Shown here one piece after another: positions 1-9,206 of a stretch of DNA of 64,000 nt (positions within the stretch are counted from its first letter, which is position 1; every line of letters begins with the position of its first letter). Made by a program: the position numbers and the translations under genes. This DNA comes from Methylobacterium bullatum (GTDB lineage Bacteria; Pseudomonadota; Alphaproteobacteria; Rhizobiales; Beijerinckiaceae). The stretch covers positions 1,648,001-1,712,000 of the forward strand of contig LR743504.1 in assembly GCA_902712845.1 (NCBI GenBank), in the 5' to 3' direction. Under the pieces are notes generated by a model, which was not told the DNA's origin, did no database searches, and was given only the letters and a program-made list of their open reading frames with translations.

Positions 1-65
1 CCCGATGGGCTTGCACCCATGCCGCATTTCGAGTGCGGTACAATCAACCGCTCTGCCACCTCTCC
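1..65 (-). tRNA. tRNA-Ser(CGA), 3' part cut by window edge
   Basis: Read on the minus strand, the first 65 bases give the acceptor 5' strand GGAGAGG at 65-59, then the D arm, an anticodon stem with CGA in a CUCGAAA loop, and the start of the long class-II variable arm typical of tRNA-Ser. The T arm and the acceptor 3' strand lie beyond the left edge. The tRNA delivers serine to UCG codons. Anticodon and class are read directly from the sequence; only the missing 3' end keeps the entry partial. Confidence 0.9.
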
Positions 66-165
66 GCGGGGCGCCTCAATGAGACGGAGGCTCGTTAACA
101 CGAGTTCGGTCGAAATCACAAGTCGGGAGCGCACAAAGAATGCGCTCCCGTCGAACGCCGCGGGT

Positions 166-1998
166 TCAGGCGCCGGAGGCCAGGGCGGCAGCGACCTTGC
201 GGGCGAAGGCGACGGGGTCGCGTGGGGTGTCGCCGTCCTGAATGCGGGCAAGGTCGACGAGGGTGCCGGCGGCCTCCGTCACGTCCTCCCCGGCCTCGGC
301 CTTCGCTCCGAGGGAGGTGATCAGCGGGTGGCGCGGATTGATCTCGAGGATCGGCAATCCGCCGGCTCCGCGCCCGGCCCGGCGCAACAGGCGCTGCATC
401 TGCAGGTCGGGCCCGCTGCCCGAGGCCGAGAGCACCACGGCACTCTCCACCAGCCGGTCCGTCGCGCGGACATCGGCCACATCCTTGGCCAGTGCCGTCT
501 TGAGGGCGGCGACGAGGGCATCGACGGAGGCGGGCGCCTCGCCGGTTTCCTCGGTGGCGGCGATCTTCGAGAGGTCGAGGCCGCCCTGGGTCACCGAACG
601 CAGGGGCTTCTCCTCGAAGCGGCCGAGCTGTTCCGGCCAGAACGCGTCGACATGGTCGGAGAGCAGCAGAACCTCGACACCGCGGGCGCGGAACCCCTCG
701 AGCTGCGGCGAGGCGGCCAGGGCGTCGGCATCGTCGGCCACGAGGTAATAGATCGCCTCCTGACCGTCCTTCATGCGCGAGACGTAATCGGGCAGGGAGG
801 TCCAGCCTTCCACCGCCGAGGAGCGGAAGCGCAGGAGCGGAGCGATCTCGCCCCGGCGCTCGTAATCCTCGTAAATACCCTCCTTCAGGACGGGGCCGAA
901 ATTCTCCCAGAAGGACTGGTAGCCCTCCGCATCCTTGGCGCGGTTGCCGAGTTCGGAGAGGACGCGACCGGTGACCGCGCGGCGGATCTTGGTGAGGACG
1001 GGCGTCGCCTGCAGCATCTCGCGCGAGACGTTGAGGGGCAGGTCCTCGGTGTCGACGACGCCTTGGACGAAGCGCAGCCAGGTCGGCAGCAGCTCCGCCT
1101 CGTCGGTGATGAACATGCGCCGGACGTGGAGCCGAACCTTGCTCGCGCGTTCGCCCTCCACCGCCTGGAACGGCTTCATGCCGGGAATGAACAGCAGGGC
1201 CGAGAATTCGAGTGCGCCCTCCGCGCGCCAATGCAGGGTCGCCCAGGGCTCGTCGAAGTTCATGCCGACATGGCGGTAGAACTCGGTGTACTGCTCCGGG
1301 GTGACCTCGGATTTCGACTTGCGCCACAGGGCCGTGCCCTGGTTCGCGGTCTCGGTCTTGCCCTCGGAGACGATGGCCACCGGCACGGTGATGTGGTCGG
1401 CCCATTTGCGCACGACGTGATCGAGGCGGTAGCTCTCCAGATACTCGTCGGCATCCTCCTTGAGATGGAGGACGATGTCGGTGCCCGGCTCGTCGCGCGT
1501 TGCCTGTTCCAGGGTGTAGCTGCCCTGGCCGTCCGAGGCCCAGGTCCAGGATTCGTCGGAGCCGGCGCGGCGCGAGGTGACGGTGACGCGGTCGGCCACC
1601 ATGAAGGCGGAGTAGAAGCCGACGCCGAACTGGCCGATCAAGCTGGGTTTGTCTTCGGCTTTCGCGTCTCCGAGCGACTGGCTGAAGGCGCGGGTGCCGG
1701 AGCGGGCGATGGTGCCGAGATTCTGCGCCAGTTCGGCCTTGGTCATGCCGATGCCGGGATCGGAGATCGTCAGCGTGCGTGTGGTCTTCTCCGGCGTGAT
1801 CGTGACCTTCGCGTCGGCCGGCGGAGCCGAGACCGATTGCGTCAGCGCCTCGAAGCGGCGCCGGTCCAGGGCATCGGCGGCGTTGGCCACCAATTCGCGC
1901 AGGAAGATTTCACGGTCGGAGTAAAGGGCGTGGACCACGAGGTCCAACAGCCGGCCGACCTCGGCACCGAATTCGTGCCGTTCCAGGGTATCGCTCAA
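166..1998 (-). CDS. htpG: Molecular chaperone HtpG (Hsp90 family)
   Basis: Cytosolic ATP-dependent chaperone of the Hsp90 family, 610 aa, the usual length for bacterial HtpG. The N-terminal GHKL ATPase domain is clear: helix with [16 protein letters not shown] near residue 35, the DPGIGM nucleotide-binding loop near residue 80, and the glycine-rich lid ending in [13 protein letters not shown]. The middle domain contains the [11 protein letters not shown] motif and the C-terminal dimerisation region follows. The ATG at 1998 begins [21 protein letters not shown], a standard HtpG N-terminus. The gene stands alone; a heat-shock-type promoter candidate lies about 45-70 bases upstream. Identification is secure from sequence motifs. 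Confidence 0.97.
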   Translation of the reverse strand: MSDTLERHEFGAEVGRLLDLVVHALYSDREIFLRELVANAADALDRRRFEALTQSVSAPPADAKVTITPEKTTRTLTISDPGIGMTKAELAQNLGTIARSGTRAFSQSLGDAKAEDKPSLIGQFGVGFYSAFMVADRVTVTSRRAGSDESWTWASDGQGSYTLEQATRDEPGTDIVLHLKEDADEYLESYRLDHVVRKWADHITVPVAIVSEGKTETANQGTALWRKSKSEVTPEQYTEFYRHVGMNFDEPWATLHWRAEGALEFSALLFIPGMKPFQAVEGERASKVRLHVRRMFITDEAELLPTWLRFVQGVVDTEDLPLNVSREMLQATPVLTKIRRAVTGRVLSELGNRAKDAEGYQSFWENFGPVLKEGIYEDYERRGEIAPLLRFRSSAVEGWTSLPDYVSRMKDGQEAIYYLVADDADALAASPQLEGFRARGVEVLLLSDHVDAFWPEQLGRFEEKPLRSVTQGGLDLSKIAATEETGEAPASVDALVAALKTALAKDVADVRATDRLVESAVVLSASGSGPDLQMQRLLRRAGRGAGGLPILEINPRHPLITSLGAKAEAGEDVTEAAGTLVDLARIQDGDTPRDPVAFARKVAAALASGA

Positions 1999-2041
1999 GG
2001 GTTTGCCTCCGGGGATCGAACGGTGCGCGATATGACCCCTG

Positions 2042-2067
2042 AGGTGGGGAAATTCAATGTCGGCAAG
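2042..2067 (-). promoter_or_regulatory. Possible RpoH (sigma-32) promoter of htpG
   Basis: On the minus strand CTTGCCG is followed after 11 bases by CCCCACCT. This resembles the heat-shock consensus CTTGAAA-N11-16-CCCCATNT and sits 44-69 bases before the htpG start. The match is imperfect in both boxes, so this is an inference supported by position and by the expected heat-shock control of htpG. Confidence 0.4.
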
Positions 2068-2177
2068 GAGAAGTCGGATCCGGCATGCGGCCGCCGGGGG
2101 CCGGCGCCCGGTTCATGCAACCTTGTCCGCTCTCGGGCGTAGCCGTGTCTGACTCATCACGTTCGAGGACAACGACG

Positions 2178-2453
2178 ATGGAACCCATGAAGCCGATGAA
2201 ACCCATGTCCGGCGGCGAGGCCTGGTGGCCCCAGGAGCTGGGCCAGCCCTCCACCAGCGGTGGCCAGAACGGGATGCGCTACGCCTTCTTCCCCGATGCG
2301 CGCCGGCTCGTCATCGACACGGACGGCAAGCGCACGACCTACGATACCGGCGATCACCAGATCAACGGCGTCTCCCAGAGCAACGGCTCCGCGCCGACCT
2401 TCTCGTCCCGCCAGGGCGACGTCTCGGTGAAAGACCTCAAGACGGTGGATTGA
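2178..2453 (+). CDS. Small conserved-type protein of unknown function
   Basis: A 91-aa protein, no function recognised. The start is placed at the ATG at 2178, giving MEPMKPMKPMSGGEAWWP; the upstream in-frame start at 2085 would run into the htpG promoter region. The protein has a methionine/proline-rich head, then a compact segment with FFPDARRLVIDTDGKRTTYDTGDHQINGVSQ that looks like short beta strands. There is no signal peptide or membrane segment, so it is probably cytoplasmic. It is divergent from htpG and followed by a strong hairpin. Proteins with this Met/Pro head followed by a conserved SHOCT-free body occur in Methylobacterium, but I cannot name a family. Confidence 0.7.
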   Translation: MEPMKPMKPMSGGEAWWPQELGQPSTSGGQNGMRYAFFPDARRLVIDTDGKRTTYDTGDHQINGVSQSNGSAPTFSSRQGDVSVKDLKTVD

Positions 2454-2461
2454 GCCCAAAG

Positions 2462-2483
2462 GGCGGCGCTCGCAAGCGCCGCC
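2462..2483 (+). terminator. Stem-loop after the 91-aa gene
   Basis: GGCGGCGCT, a four-base loop CGCA, then AGCGCCGCC: a perfect 9-bp stem starting 8 bases after the stop codon. No U-tract follows, so it may act as a weak terminator or a 3'-end stabiliser. Confidence 0.5.
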
Positions 2484-2587
2484 ATTGCGCCCGGCCTGAC
2501 GCACCGACATACTCCTCCGACACGACGTCGCGGCATGAAGCCGACGCATGATGCCGAGGGGACGGAACGGTGAGGGAGGGCACGCGG

Positions 2588-3739
2588 ATGCGTGGGCATC
2601 TGTGCGGGATCAGGACCGCCTGGACGGTCGCCGCGACGGCGGCCGAGGCAGTGACGGACGTCGCCGTCCGCATCGGTCCGTCCCGTCTCTCGCATCTGCT
2701 GGTCTTTTTCTCTCCCGATTACATCGTCGATGACCTGAACACCGCCCTCGCGCGCGCTTTCCCCGGCACACCCATCACCGGATGCACCATGTCGGGCGGC
2801 ATCTGTCCGGCGGGCGGGCTAGAGCGCGGCCTCGTGGTGGTGGCATTCCCCGAAAAGGGTTTTCGCGTCGTCTCGGCGATCCTCGATGCCATCGACCATC
2901 TCGACGTGGCGCGCACCGCCTCGTCCGTCCGTGCCCTGCGGCGGATACTGGAGACGGAATCCCCCGATGCCCCACCGAACCGGCGCTTCGCCCTGTCCTT
3001 CATCGATGGCCTCGCCAATGCGGAGGAGACGGTGGTCTCGGCCATTGCCTGGGCGCTCGATGGCATCCCCCTGGTGGGCGGATCCGCCGGCGACGACCTG
3101 AATTTCCGCGAGACGGTACTGCTCCACGAAGGCGCTATCCATCGCCGGGCGGCGGTGGTGGTGCTGGTGGAGACGGATTATCCGTTCCAGATCTTCAAGA
3201 GCGATCATTTCGAGGCGACGACCACGAAGTTCGTGGTCACGGCTTCCGACGACGAGCAGCGCATCGTCCACGAGTTGAACGCCGAGCCCGCCGCCCGCGA
3301 ATACGCCATGGCGGTGGGGCTCGACCCGGAAGCGCTGACGCCGATGAGCTTTGCCGCCTATCCCCTCGCGGTGAAGGTCGGGGGCGAGTATTTCTGCCGC
3401 TCGATTCGGCGCATGAACGCCGATGGCTCCCTGAGCTTCTTCTGCGCCATCGACGAGGGCGTCGTGCTCACCCTGGCCCAGCCACGCGACATCGTGGAGA
3501 CCACCCGGAGCGAACTCACCCGTCTCGAAGCAGCACTCGGGGGGATCGATCTCATCATCGGCTTCGACTGCATCCTGCGCCGCCTCGATGCGGAGAGCCG
3601 GCAGGTCCGCCAGGGCATCTGCGACCTCTATCGCCGCTATGACGTGGTGGGGTTCGAGACCTATGGCGAGCAGTACCGGGCGATGCACCTCAACCAGACC
3701 TTTACCGGCATCGCCATCGGCCGGCTGGCCGCTTCATGA
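2588..3739 (+). CDS. FIST-domain sensor protein, NosP-like
   Basis: A 383-aa protein with FIST N-terminal and FIST C-terminal domains. Tell-tale segments are VFFSPDYIVDDLNTALARAFPGTPITGCTMSGGI near the N-terminus and the C-terminal VGGEYFCRSIRR and LIIGFDCILRRLDAES...VVGFETYGEQYRAMHLNQTFTGIAIG. FIST proteins sense small ligands. The subgroup encoded next to a NahK-type kinase, such as NosP of Pseudomonas, binds haem and senses nitric oxide. The start at 2588 (ATG) is preferred over a GTG at 2570 because AGGGAGGG lies 7-8 bases upstream. The last bases overlap the kinase gene by 4 (ATGA), indicating translational coupling. The NO-sensing role is inferred from gene pairing; I cannot verify the haem ligand by eye. 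Confidence 0.85.
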   Translation: MRGHLCGIRTAWTVAATAAEAVTDVAVRIGPSRLSHLLVFFSPDYIVDDLNTALARAFPGTPITGCTMSGGICPAGGLERGLVVVAFPEKGFRVVSAILDAIDHLDVARTASSVRALRRILETESPDAPPNRRFALSFIDGLANAEETVVSAIAWALDGIPLVGGSAGDDLNFRETVLLHEGAIHRRAAVVVLVETDYPFQIFKSDHFEATTTKFVVTASDDEQRIVHELNAEPAAREYAMAVGLDPEALTPMSFAAYPLAVKVGGEYFCRSIRRMNADGSLSFFCAIDEGVVLTLAQPRDIVETTRSELTRLEAALGGIDLIIGFDCILRRLDAESRQVRQGICDLYRRYDVVGFETYGEQYRAMHLNQTFTGIAIGRLAAS

Positions 3740-5079
3740 CAGCCGGCTCTCCCAGCGTCGGTGACAAAGAGGCCAGCCGCCGCATCGCCAAGCTGGAGCG
3801 TATCAACGCGGCGCTCATGGCGCATGTGGAGCGCACCATGGACCAGCAGGGGGGCGCATATTCTCTGTTCCAGACCGCGATCATGCTCGAGGGCCGCGTC
3901 CGCTCCCGCACCGAGGAACTCACCGGCCTCATGGATAGCCTGGAGCGCTCCAACGCCGCGTTAGTCGCGGCCAAGGAGGAGGCCGAGACCGCCAACCGCT
4001 CGAAGACCCGTTTCCTCGCTGCCGCCGGGCACGACCTGCTGCAGCCGCTGAACGCAGCGCGCCTCTCGGCCTCCGCCCTGTCGGACATGCCGCTCGGCCC
4101 GGAAGCCCTGGCGATGTCGGCGCAGGTCGAACGGGGGTTGCAGACCATCGAAGACCTGATCAAGACTCTTCTCGACATCTCCAAGCTCGATGCCGGCATC
4201 GTCCGCCCGGTCATCCGGCCGGTGGCTCTCGGCGATCTGCTCGACGGGATCGCGGCGAGCTTCAGGCCGATGGCCGAGCGCAAGGGCCTGCGCCTCGCGA
4301 TCCGCTGCCCGGAGATCCGGGTGGACAGCGACCCGGTCCTTCTTCGGCGCATCCTGCAGAACCTCGTTTCCAACGCGATCCGATATACCGGCTGGGGCGG
4401 CGTACTGATCGCCGCGCGCCGGCGTGGTCGGCTGTGCCGCATCGAGGTGATCGATACTGGCTGCGGCATCGCGGAGAGCGAGCGCCATCTCGTCTTCGAG
4501 GAATTCTACCGGGGCGGCGGGGCGGGTGACGAGGGCGAGCCGGGACTTGGCCTCGGACTCTCCATCGTCCAGCGCATGGCCACGGCCCTCGACCATGCCC
4601 TCGTCCTCGATTCGCGGCTCCGCCACGGCACCCGGGTCGGCCTGTCCGTCCCCATCGGCGCCTCCCCGACCGAGACCATGGCCGGCCCCGCGCCCATCGC
4701 CACGCGGTTGACCGGGGCACGCGTCCTCATCGTCGAGAACGACCCGGCCACCGCCGATGCGCTGAGGCGTCTGCTGCAGAACTGGGACGCGGAGGTCAGT
4801 GTCCATCGCGACCTTGCGGGTGTAGCTAAGCGCGTCGCCGCCGGGCAGCCCCCGCCGGACGTACTGATCCTGGATTATCACCTCGATCACGGCGCCTGCG
4901 GCCTCGATGTCGCGAGCTACCTGCGCGGCGTGACCCGTTCGGCCCTGCCGGTCATCGTGACCACCGCGGACCATTCGCCCGGGATCGAGGCGGAAGTGGC
5001 GATGATCGGCGCCGAATTGATGCACAAACCGATCAAGCCGGCGCAGCTGCGCGCCCTCCTCACGCACATGCTCGCCTGA
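3736..5079 (+). CDS. Hybrid sensor histidine kinase / response regulator, NahK-like
   Basis: A 447-aa soluble hybrid kinase. Residues 15-85 form a coiled coil, the HisKA helix carries the phospho-acceptor at H99 in AAGHDLLQPLNAARL, the N box is at about 207-215 (LQNLVSNAIRY), and DTGCGI and GLGLGLSIV give the G boxes. A C-terminal receiver domain (328-447) has the phospho-acceptor D380 in LILDYHLD and the KPIKP lysine. The HDLLQPLNAARL wording is typical of the NahK/ErcS-prime family, which pairs with FIST-type NosP sensors and feeds phosphate to a histidine phosphotransfer protein. There is no PAS domain or membrane segment, so input probably comes from the FIST partner, whose stop codon overlaps this start by 4 bases. 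Confidence 0.9.
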   Translation: MTAGSPSVGDKEASRRIAKLERINAALMAHVERTMDQQGGAYSLFQTAIMLEGRVRSRTEELTGLMDSLERSNAALVAAKEEAETANRSKTRFLAAAGHDLLQPLNAARLSASALSDMPLGPEALAMSAQVERGLQTIEDLIKTLLDISKLDAGIVRPVIRPVALGDLLDGIAASFRPMAERKGLRLAIRCPEIRVDSDPVLLRRILQNLVSNAIRYTGWGGVLIAARRRGRLCRIEVIDTGCGIAESERHLVFEEFYRGGGAGDEGEPGLGLGLSIVQRMATALDHALVLDSRLRHGTRVGLSVPIGASPTETMAGPAPIATRLTGARVLIVENDPATADALRRLLQNWDAEVSVHRDLAGVAKRVAAGQPPPDVLILDYHLDHGACGLDVASYLRGVTRSALPVIVTTADHSPGIEAEVAMIGAELMHKPIKPAQLRALLTHMLA

Positions 5080-5105
5080 TCATACGACCGGGCGGGGACG
5101 CGACA

Positions 5106-6296
5106 TCAGGCCGGGTCGGCGTCGATACGCATTCGGAGGATGGCGTAGGGCGGCTGCCGCATGTCGCGGCCGTTGTTGTAGTCCGGGCTCCGATTGACCT
5201 GCGCGGCGGTGATGTAGAGCCAGCGGTCGGGGGTGATCCAGAACGTGTCGGCCCAGATCAGCCGGGGATCGGTGGCGAGGATGGTGACGGTGCCGTCCGT
5301 TTCGCGCCGGCCGACCGCATTGTGCTCCTGCAGGGCGAGATACACGCGGTCCTTCGAATCCGCGATGAGGCCGCCGGTCATGCCCTTCTCGCCGAGATCC
5401 TCGACGGCGGCGGCGACCTCTGCATCGGACACCGCCGGGTCGAGGAGAAGTGCGGTCTCCACCGCGTAGAGGCGCCGGCCCATGAGCGGCGCATAGTAGA
5501 TACGGCGACCGTCGGGGCTGAGGGCGATGCCGTTGGCGCCACCCTGCACCGGGCGGGGCGGCCCCTCGGCCTTGCGCTGGAGGATCTGCCGGTTCTCGAC
5601 GATCTTGACGATGCCCTTCTGGGATTCGGTGCTGGCATGCTCGGCGAGGCGCCGGACGACGCGGCCGCTGGCGAGATCCACCGCCAGGATCGCGCCGTGC
5701 CCGTCCTGGCCCTGGTCGGTGATGAAGGCCACCGCCCGGCCATCGCGGATATCGATCCGCAGGTCGTTGAGCGAGGAGGTCGCGGTGACGCCGGCTTCCA
5801 GCGGAACCACGCGAATGATGCGGTTGCTGATGAGATCGATCTGGACGAGCTTGGCACCACCCGGCATGGGCGGGCCGGCACCGTCCGGCAGTCCGGCATC
5901 GAGGACCCAGAGCGTGTCGTCCCGGTCCATTACGCCATTGGGGACATGCAGCAGACGGGTCTGGGCGTGTTTGGCATCGGGCTGGTTGGTGGTCTCGTCG
6001 GGATAGGGCGTCACGCGCCCATCCGGCATGACTTCGCCGAGGGTGAAGGGCACCTTGGCGTTGAAGCGCGGCATCATCACGAAGACGCGGCCGCTCCGGG
6101 ACAGGGTGAGGCCGGTGGGGTTCGAGGGCGCATCCGCCGCCATGGCGAGTTCGAGCCCCGGTACACCGAGGTCACCGGCGACCGTCTTGCCGGATGCCTG
6201 ATGAGGGGAGCCTCCTTCAGCCGCGGCGGCCTGGCCGCTCAGGGGGACCAATCCGGCGAGGCCGGCCACCAACATGTCGCGTCGAGCGAGGGTCAT
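5106..6296 (-). CDS. Exported royal-jelly/yellow-family beta-propeller protein
   Basis: A 396-aa protein of the major royal jelly protein (yellow) family, a six-bladed beta-propeller fold. The start at 6296 gives MTLARRDMLVAGLAGLVPLSGQAAAAEG, a twin-arginine-like signal peptide, so it is probably exported folded to the periplasm. Family hallmarks include DDTLWVLDAGLPD, LNDLRIDIRDGRAVAFITDQG, GANGIALSPDGRRIYYAPLMGRRLYAVET and the C-terminal LIWADTFWITPDRWLYITAAQVNR. A longer frame back to 6593 would overlap the upstream gene and lacks family similarity. It is the last of three co-directional propeller genes, 31 bases after the SMP-30-like gene. No enzymatic activity can be assigned. Confidence 0.88.
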   Translation of the reverse strand: MTLARRDMLVAGLAGLVPLSGQAAAAEGGSPHQASGKTVAGDLGVPGLELAMAADAPSNPTGLTLSRSGRVFVMMPRFNAKVPFTLGEVMPDGRVTPYPDETTNQPDAKHAQTRLLHVPNGVMDRDDTLWVLDAGLPDGAGPPMPGGAKLVQIDLISNRIIRVVPLEAGVTATSSLNDLRIDIRDGRAVAFITDQGQDGHGAILAVDLASGRVVRRLAEHASTESQKGIVKIVENRQILQRKAEGPPRPVQGGANGIALSPDGRRIYYAPLMGRRLYAVETALLLDPAVSDAEVAAAVEDLGEKGMTGGLIADSKDRVYLALQEHNAVGRRETDGTVTILATDPRLIWADTFWITPDRWLYITAAQVNRSPDYNNGRDMRQPPYAILRMRIDADPA

Positions 6297-6327
6297 GGAT
6301 GCTGCAATCCTGGAAAAATGACGTCGG

Positions 6328-7299
6328 TCAGCTGGCTTTCGCCGCGCCCCGGACCTTGAGATCGATGGCCGCCACCACGGAGCCGGCCGAGATGAAAAGT
6401 CGGCGCCCGTCCTGCCCGCCGAACTCAACGTTGGAGGCCGGCGTCGCGGTGGCGATCCGGCCGAGCAATGTCCCATCGGGCAGGTAGATGCGCACACCGT
6501 CGGCACAGGCCGCATAGATCCGTCCGGCTTCGTCGATGGCGAGACCGTCCGGGGCGCCGGCATCGAGCGCGGCGACGACCCGCGGCTCGCCAAGGCGCCG
6601 GTCCCTTACTGGGAAGGCGAGGATGGCGCGCGCGCCCTCCGCATTGTCGAGGGCGGCACTGGTCTCCGTGACGTAGAGCGTGTGGCCGTCCGGCGCGAAG
6701 GCGATGCCGTTGGGCTGGCCGACGGCATCCGTCATGCCCTGGACCTCACCGGCCGGATCGATCCGGTAGACCCGCCTCGCGGATTGAGCCGGCACCGCCT
6801 GAATGCCTTCATCCGGCACGGTGATGCCGAAGACGGGATCAGTGAACCAGATCGCTCCGTCCGGCGCGAGCGCCGCGTCGTTGGGCGAGTTCAGGGGCTT
6901 GCCGCCGTAAAAATCCGCCAGCACGGTCATCGTCCCGTCGGGTTCGCGGCGGACGACGCGACGGGTCCGGTGCTCGCAGGTGACGAGGCGCCCCTTCGAA
7001 TCGAGAATGTTGCCGTTGGCGTTGTTCGAGGGATCGCGAAACGGCTTCACTCCGCCATCCTCGCCGATGACCAGCATGCGGTTCGACCGCACGTCGCTGA
7101 CGATGAGCCCCCCGAGATGCGGTGCCCAGCACAGGCCTTCGCACCACCGACCCTCGCGGTAGAGGGTCACCGGCCGGGCGGACGGATCGACCAGTTCGGC
7201 GAACCGGGGATCGTCTGACCGGAGGATCGGAGCCGCCGAAGCGTGCCCGCTCCAGAGACCGGATGCGGCGAGGCCGCAGAGGATGTCGCGTCGGCGCAT
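6328..7299 (-). CDS. Exported SMP-30/gluconolactonase-family protein
   Basis: A 323-aa protein of the SMP-30/gluconolaconase/LRE family, a six-bladed propeller of metal-dependent lactonases. The ATG at 7299 gives MRRRDILCGLAASGLWSGHASA, a Tat-type signal peptide. Family features are EGLCWAPHLGGLIVSDVRSNRML, NNANGNILDSKGRLVTCEHRTRRV, LNSPNDAALAPDGAIWFTDPVFGI and PNGIAFAPDGHTLYVTET, which carry the usual metal-binding Glu, Asn and Asp positions. Likely a periplasmic lactonase acting on a sugar or related lactone; the substrate is unknown. It sits between two royal-jelly-type genes, 65 and 31 bases from them, suggesting one transcript. Confidence 0.9.
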   Translation of the reverse strand: MRRRDILCGLAASGLWSGHASAAPILRSDDPRFAELVDPSARPVTLYREGRWCEGLCWAPHLGGLIVSDVRSNRMLVIGEDGGVKPFRDPSNNANGNILDSKGRLVTCEHRTRRVVRREPDGTMTVLADFYGGKPLNSPNDAALAPDGAIWFTDPVFGITVPDEGIQAVPAQSARRVYRIDPAGEVQGMTDAVGQPNGIAFAPDGHTLYVTETSAALDNAEGARAILAFPVRDRRLGEPRVVAALDAGAPDGLAIDEAGRIYAACADGVRIYLPDGTLLGRIATATPASNVEFGGQDGRRLFISAGSVVAAIDLKVRGAAKAS

Positions 7300-7364
7300 G
7301 GGAAAGCTCGCAGGGGAGGGCGGGAATGCCCGGCCGGTCTCGCCGACCGATCGGGCCTTCGGTC

Positions 7365-8570
7365 TCAGCGGGCGGATGGGCTCGCCGTCGAGCCGGTGGC
7401 GTCGCCCGCCGAGGGCTTGATGCTCCACAGGTCGGTGGGCAGGGCCGCCGGTGCGTCGGGCTTGTAGAAGGCCGAATCCTGGATGCGAGAGGTCGTCACG
7501 TAGAGGGCGCCGTCCGGTCCCTCGGCGAAAGTGTCGGGCCAGCGCAGGCGTTTGTCCTGGATCAGGGTGGTGAGGGCGGAGCCCTTGGCGGACAGGTCGC
7601 GGACCTTGATCGAGTCATCCTGGGGCGAGGTGACGTACATCCGCCCATCCTTGCGCGAGATGATGAGGCCGTCCGCAGGGCCGTTCTCGCCCACCGTCTC
7701 CACCTTGCCCGACAGGCTCCTGTCGCTAAGTGCCTCCGGCACGAGCGCCGACGTCATCCAGCCAGTGAGCACGGAGGTCGGCAGGCTATAGAGGGTCCGC
7801 CCCTTGATCGCCTGCCAGTAGAGGGTGCCCCCATCGGGCGAGAGGGCGATGCCGTCGGCGGCGAATTCCACGCCGCGCCCATCGGGGCGCCGCAGGGGCT
7901 TACCCTCGTAGGTCACGGTCACCGTCTTGTCTGGCTGGGTCGTCGGATCGCCGTCGAGGAGGCGGCGGGCCTTGCCGCTGGCGAGATCGACCACGACGAG
8001 GGCGCCACTAGCGCCCGAATCGGTGAGGTAGGCGGTCTGTCCATCCGGCGAGAAGCGGACGTCGTTGAGGTAGGAACCCTGCGGTGCCACGGCCTCGTCG
8101 AAGGCGATGGTGCGGGCGGGCCTGTTGGTCTTGAGGTCGATCTCCACGAGCTTCGGCCCATTCTTCACCACCGCCGCCATGGCGGGCGCGGCCGGATCGA
8201 GCACCCAGAGATTGCCGTCCGGGCTCGCCACCACGCTCTGGACGCAGATCCAATGGTCACCCGCCGAAACCTCGTCCTTGCGCGCGTTGCGCCAGGAATT
8301 CCACTCGGCATCGGGGAAAGGGGTGATCCGGCCGTCCTTCACCTCGGCGACGGAGACGGCGCTGTCCTCGGTCCAGCGCGGAAAGTTCACGAAGACGCGG
8401 CCATCCTTGGAGACGGTGACGCCGGTGACCTGATGCTCGAAGCTGGCGACCTTGGTGAGTGTGCCGGCGGCAGGACTGATCAGGGCTTCAGCCGCGGCGG
8501 CCCCGGATACGATCGTGCCGGAAAGGAGCGCTACGGCCAGGGCGGCGCGGGTCGTCGTCGATGACATCAT
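7365..8570 (-). CDS. Exported royal-jelly/yellow-family beta-propeller protein
   Basis: A 401-aa protein, first gene of the three-gene propeller set. The ATG at 8570 (a second ATG follows directly) gives MMSSTTTRAALAVALLSGTIVSGAAAAEA, a Sec-type signal peptide, unlike the Tat-type signals of its two neighbours. Royal-jelly/yellow family features are VTVSKDGRVFVNFPRW, DGNLWVLDPAAPA, LNDVRFSPDGQTAYLTDSGASGALVVVDL, ADGIALSPDGGTLYWQAIKGRTLYSLPT and RLRWPDTFAEGPDGALYVTTSRI. Similar in design to the 5106-6296 product but clearly diverged, so the pair is an old duplication. The different secretion route could mean different cofactor or folding needs. Confidence 0.88.
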   Translation of the reverse strand: MMSSTTTRAALAVALLSGTIVSGAAAAEALISPAAGTLTKVASFEHQVTGVTVSKDGRVFVNFPRWTEDSAVSVAEVKDGRITPFPDAEWNSWRNARKDEVSAGDHWICVQSVVASPDGNLWVLDPAAPAMAAVVKNGPKLVEIDLKTNRPARTIAFDEAVAPQGSYLNDVRFSPDGQTAYLTDSGASGALVVVDLASGKARRLLDGDPTTQPDKTVTVTYEGKPLRRPDGRGVEFAADGIALSPDGGTLYWQAIKGRTLYSLPTSVLTGWMTSALVPEALSDRSLSGKVETVGENGPADGLIISRKDGRMYVTSPQDDSIKVRDLSAKGSALTTLIQDKRLRWPDTFAEGPDGALYVTTSRIQDSAFYKPDAPAALPTDLWSIKPSAGDATGSTASPSAR

Positions 8571-8666
8571 AGGGCACTCGTCGCGAGGAAGGGAGGAACC
8601 GCTCCCTTCGGTAACGCAGTGACCGGCGGCCAAGCTTCATCGAAATTTTGCGGACGTGCGGCCCGT

Positions 8667-9032
8667 TCAGGCGGCGAGCGCGCGTTTCACCGTCGAGCGC
8701 AAGTCGGCCAGGGAGAAGGGCTTCGTCAACACATCGGTGACGATGGCGTCGAGGCCACGGGCCCGCTCGCGCTGGTCTGCGAACCCCGTCATCAGAAGGA
8801 TGGTCAGGTCGGGAAAATCTCGCTTGGCCGCAAGAGCGAGGGCGATCCCGTCCATCAGCGGCATGCGGATATCGGTGAGCATCAGATCGAACCCGCCATC
8901 CGCTTCGATCAGCCGATCGAGCCCGTCGCTTCCATCCGACGCCGTCACGACGGAATGCCCGTCGATTTCCAGGCCCCGTTTCAGGAAGCCGCGCACGGGC
9001 TCTTCATCGTCAACGAGGAGGATTCGTGCCAT
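8667..9032 (-). CDS. Single-domain response regulator, CpdR-like
   Basis: A 121-aa stand-alone receiver domain. The acidic pair D8/D9 in ILLVDDE, the phospho-acceptor D54 in LMLTDIRMP, the conserved T in LLMTGFAD and the lysine in VLTKPF are all present. There is no output domain. Small receivers ending in KPFSLADLRSTVKRALAA resemble CpdR, which in alphaproteobacteria controls ClpXP proteolysis. The ATG at 9032 is used; a TTG one codon upstream is possible. It is not next to a kinase gene, so its phosphorelay cannot be assigned. Confidence 0.85.
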   Translation of the reverse strand: MARILLVDDEEPVRGFLKRGLEIDGHSVVTASDGSDGLDRLIEADGGFDLMLTDIRMPLMDGIALALAAKRDFPDLTILLMTGFADQRERARGLDAIVTDVLTKPFSLADLRSTVKRALAA

Positions 9033-9206
9033 CAACTCTTTGTCTCTGCTGGATCGCCCAGACTGCGCTTTTACTCAGCTTCGATGTCAAGGGCCGCTTT
9101 GCATCAAATGATATGCAAATGTTCTACCTGACCCGACCGCGCGCAATTGTCGCCCTAAAGCCACGGGTGTGCCTGATCGTCAGCTTCGCGTGCCTGCAGG
9201 ACGGGC

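Noticed and set aside
19..2142. 707-codon plus-strand open frame covering htpG
   Set aside because: It lies opposite the secure htpG gene and has no family features; a product of high GC content.
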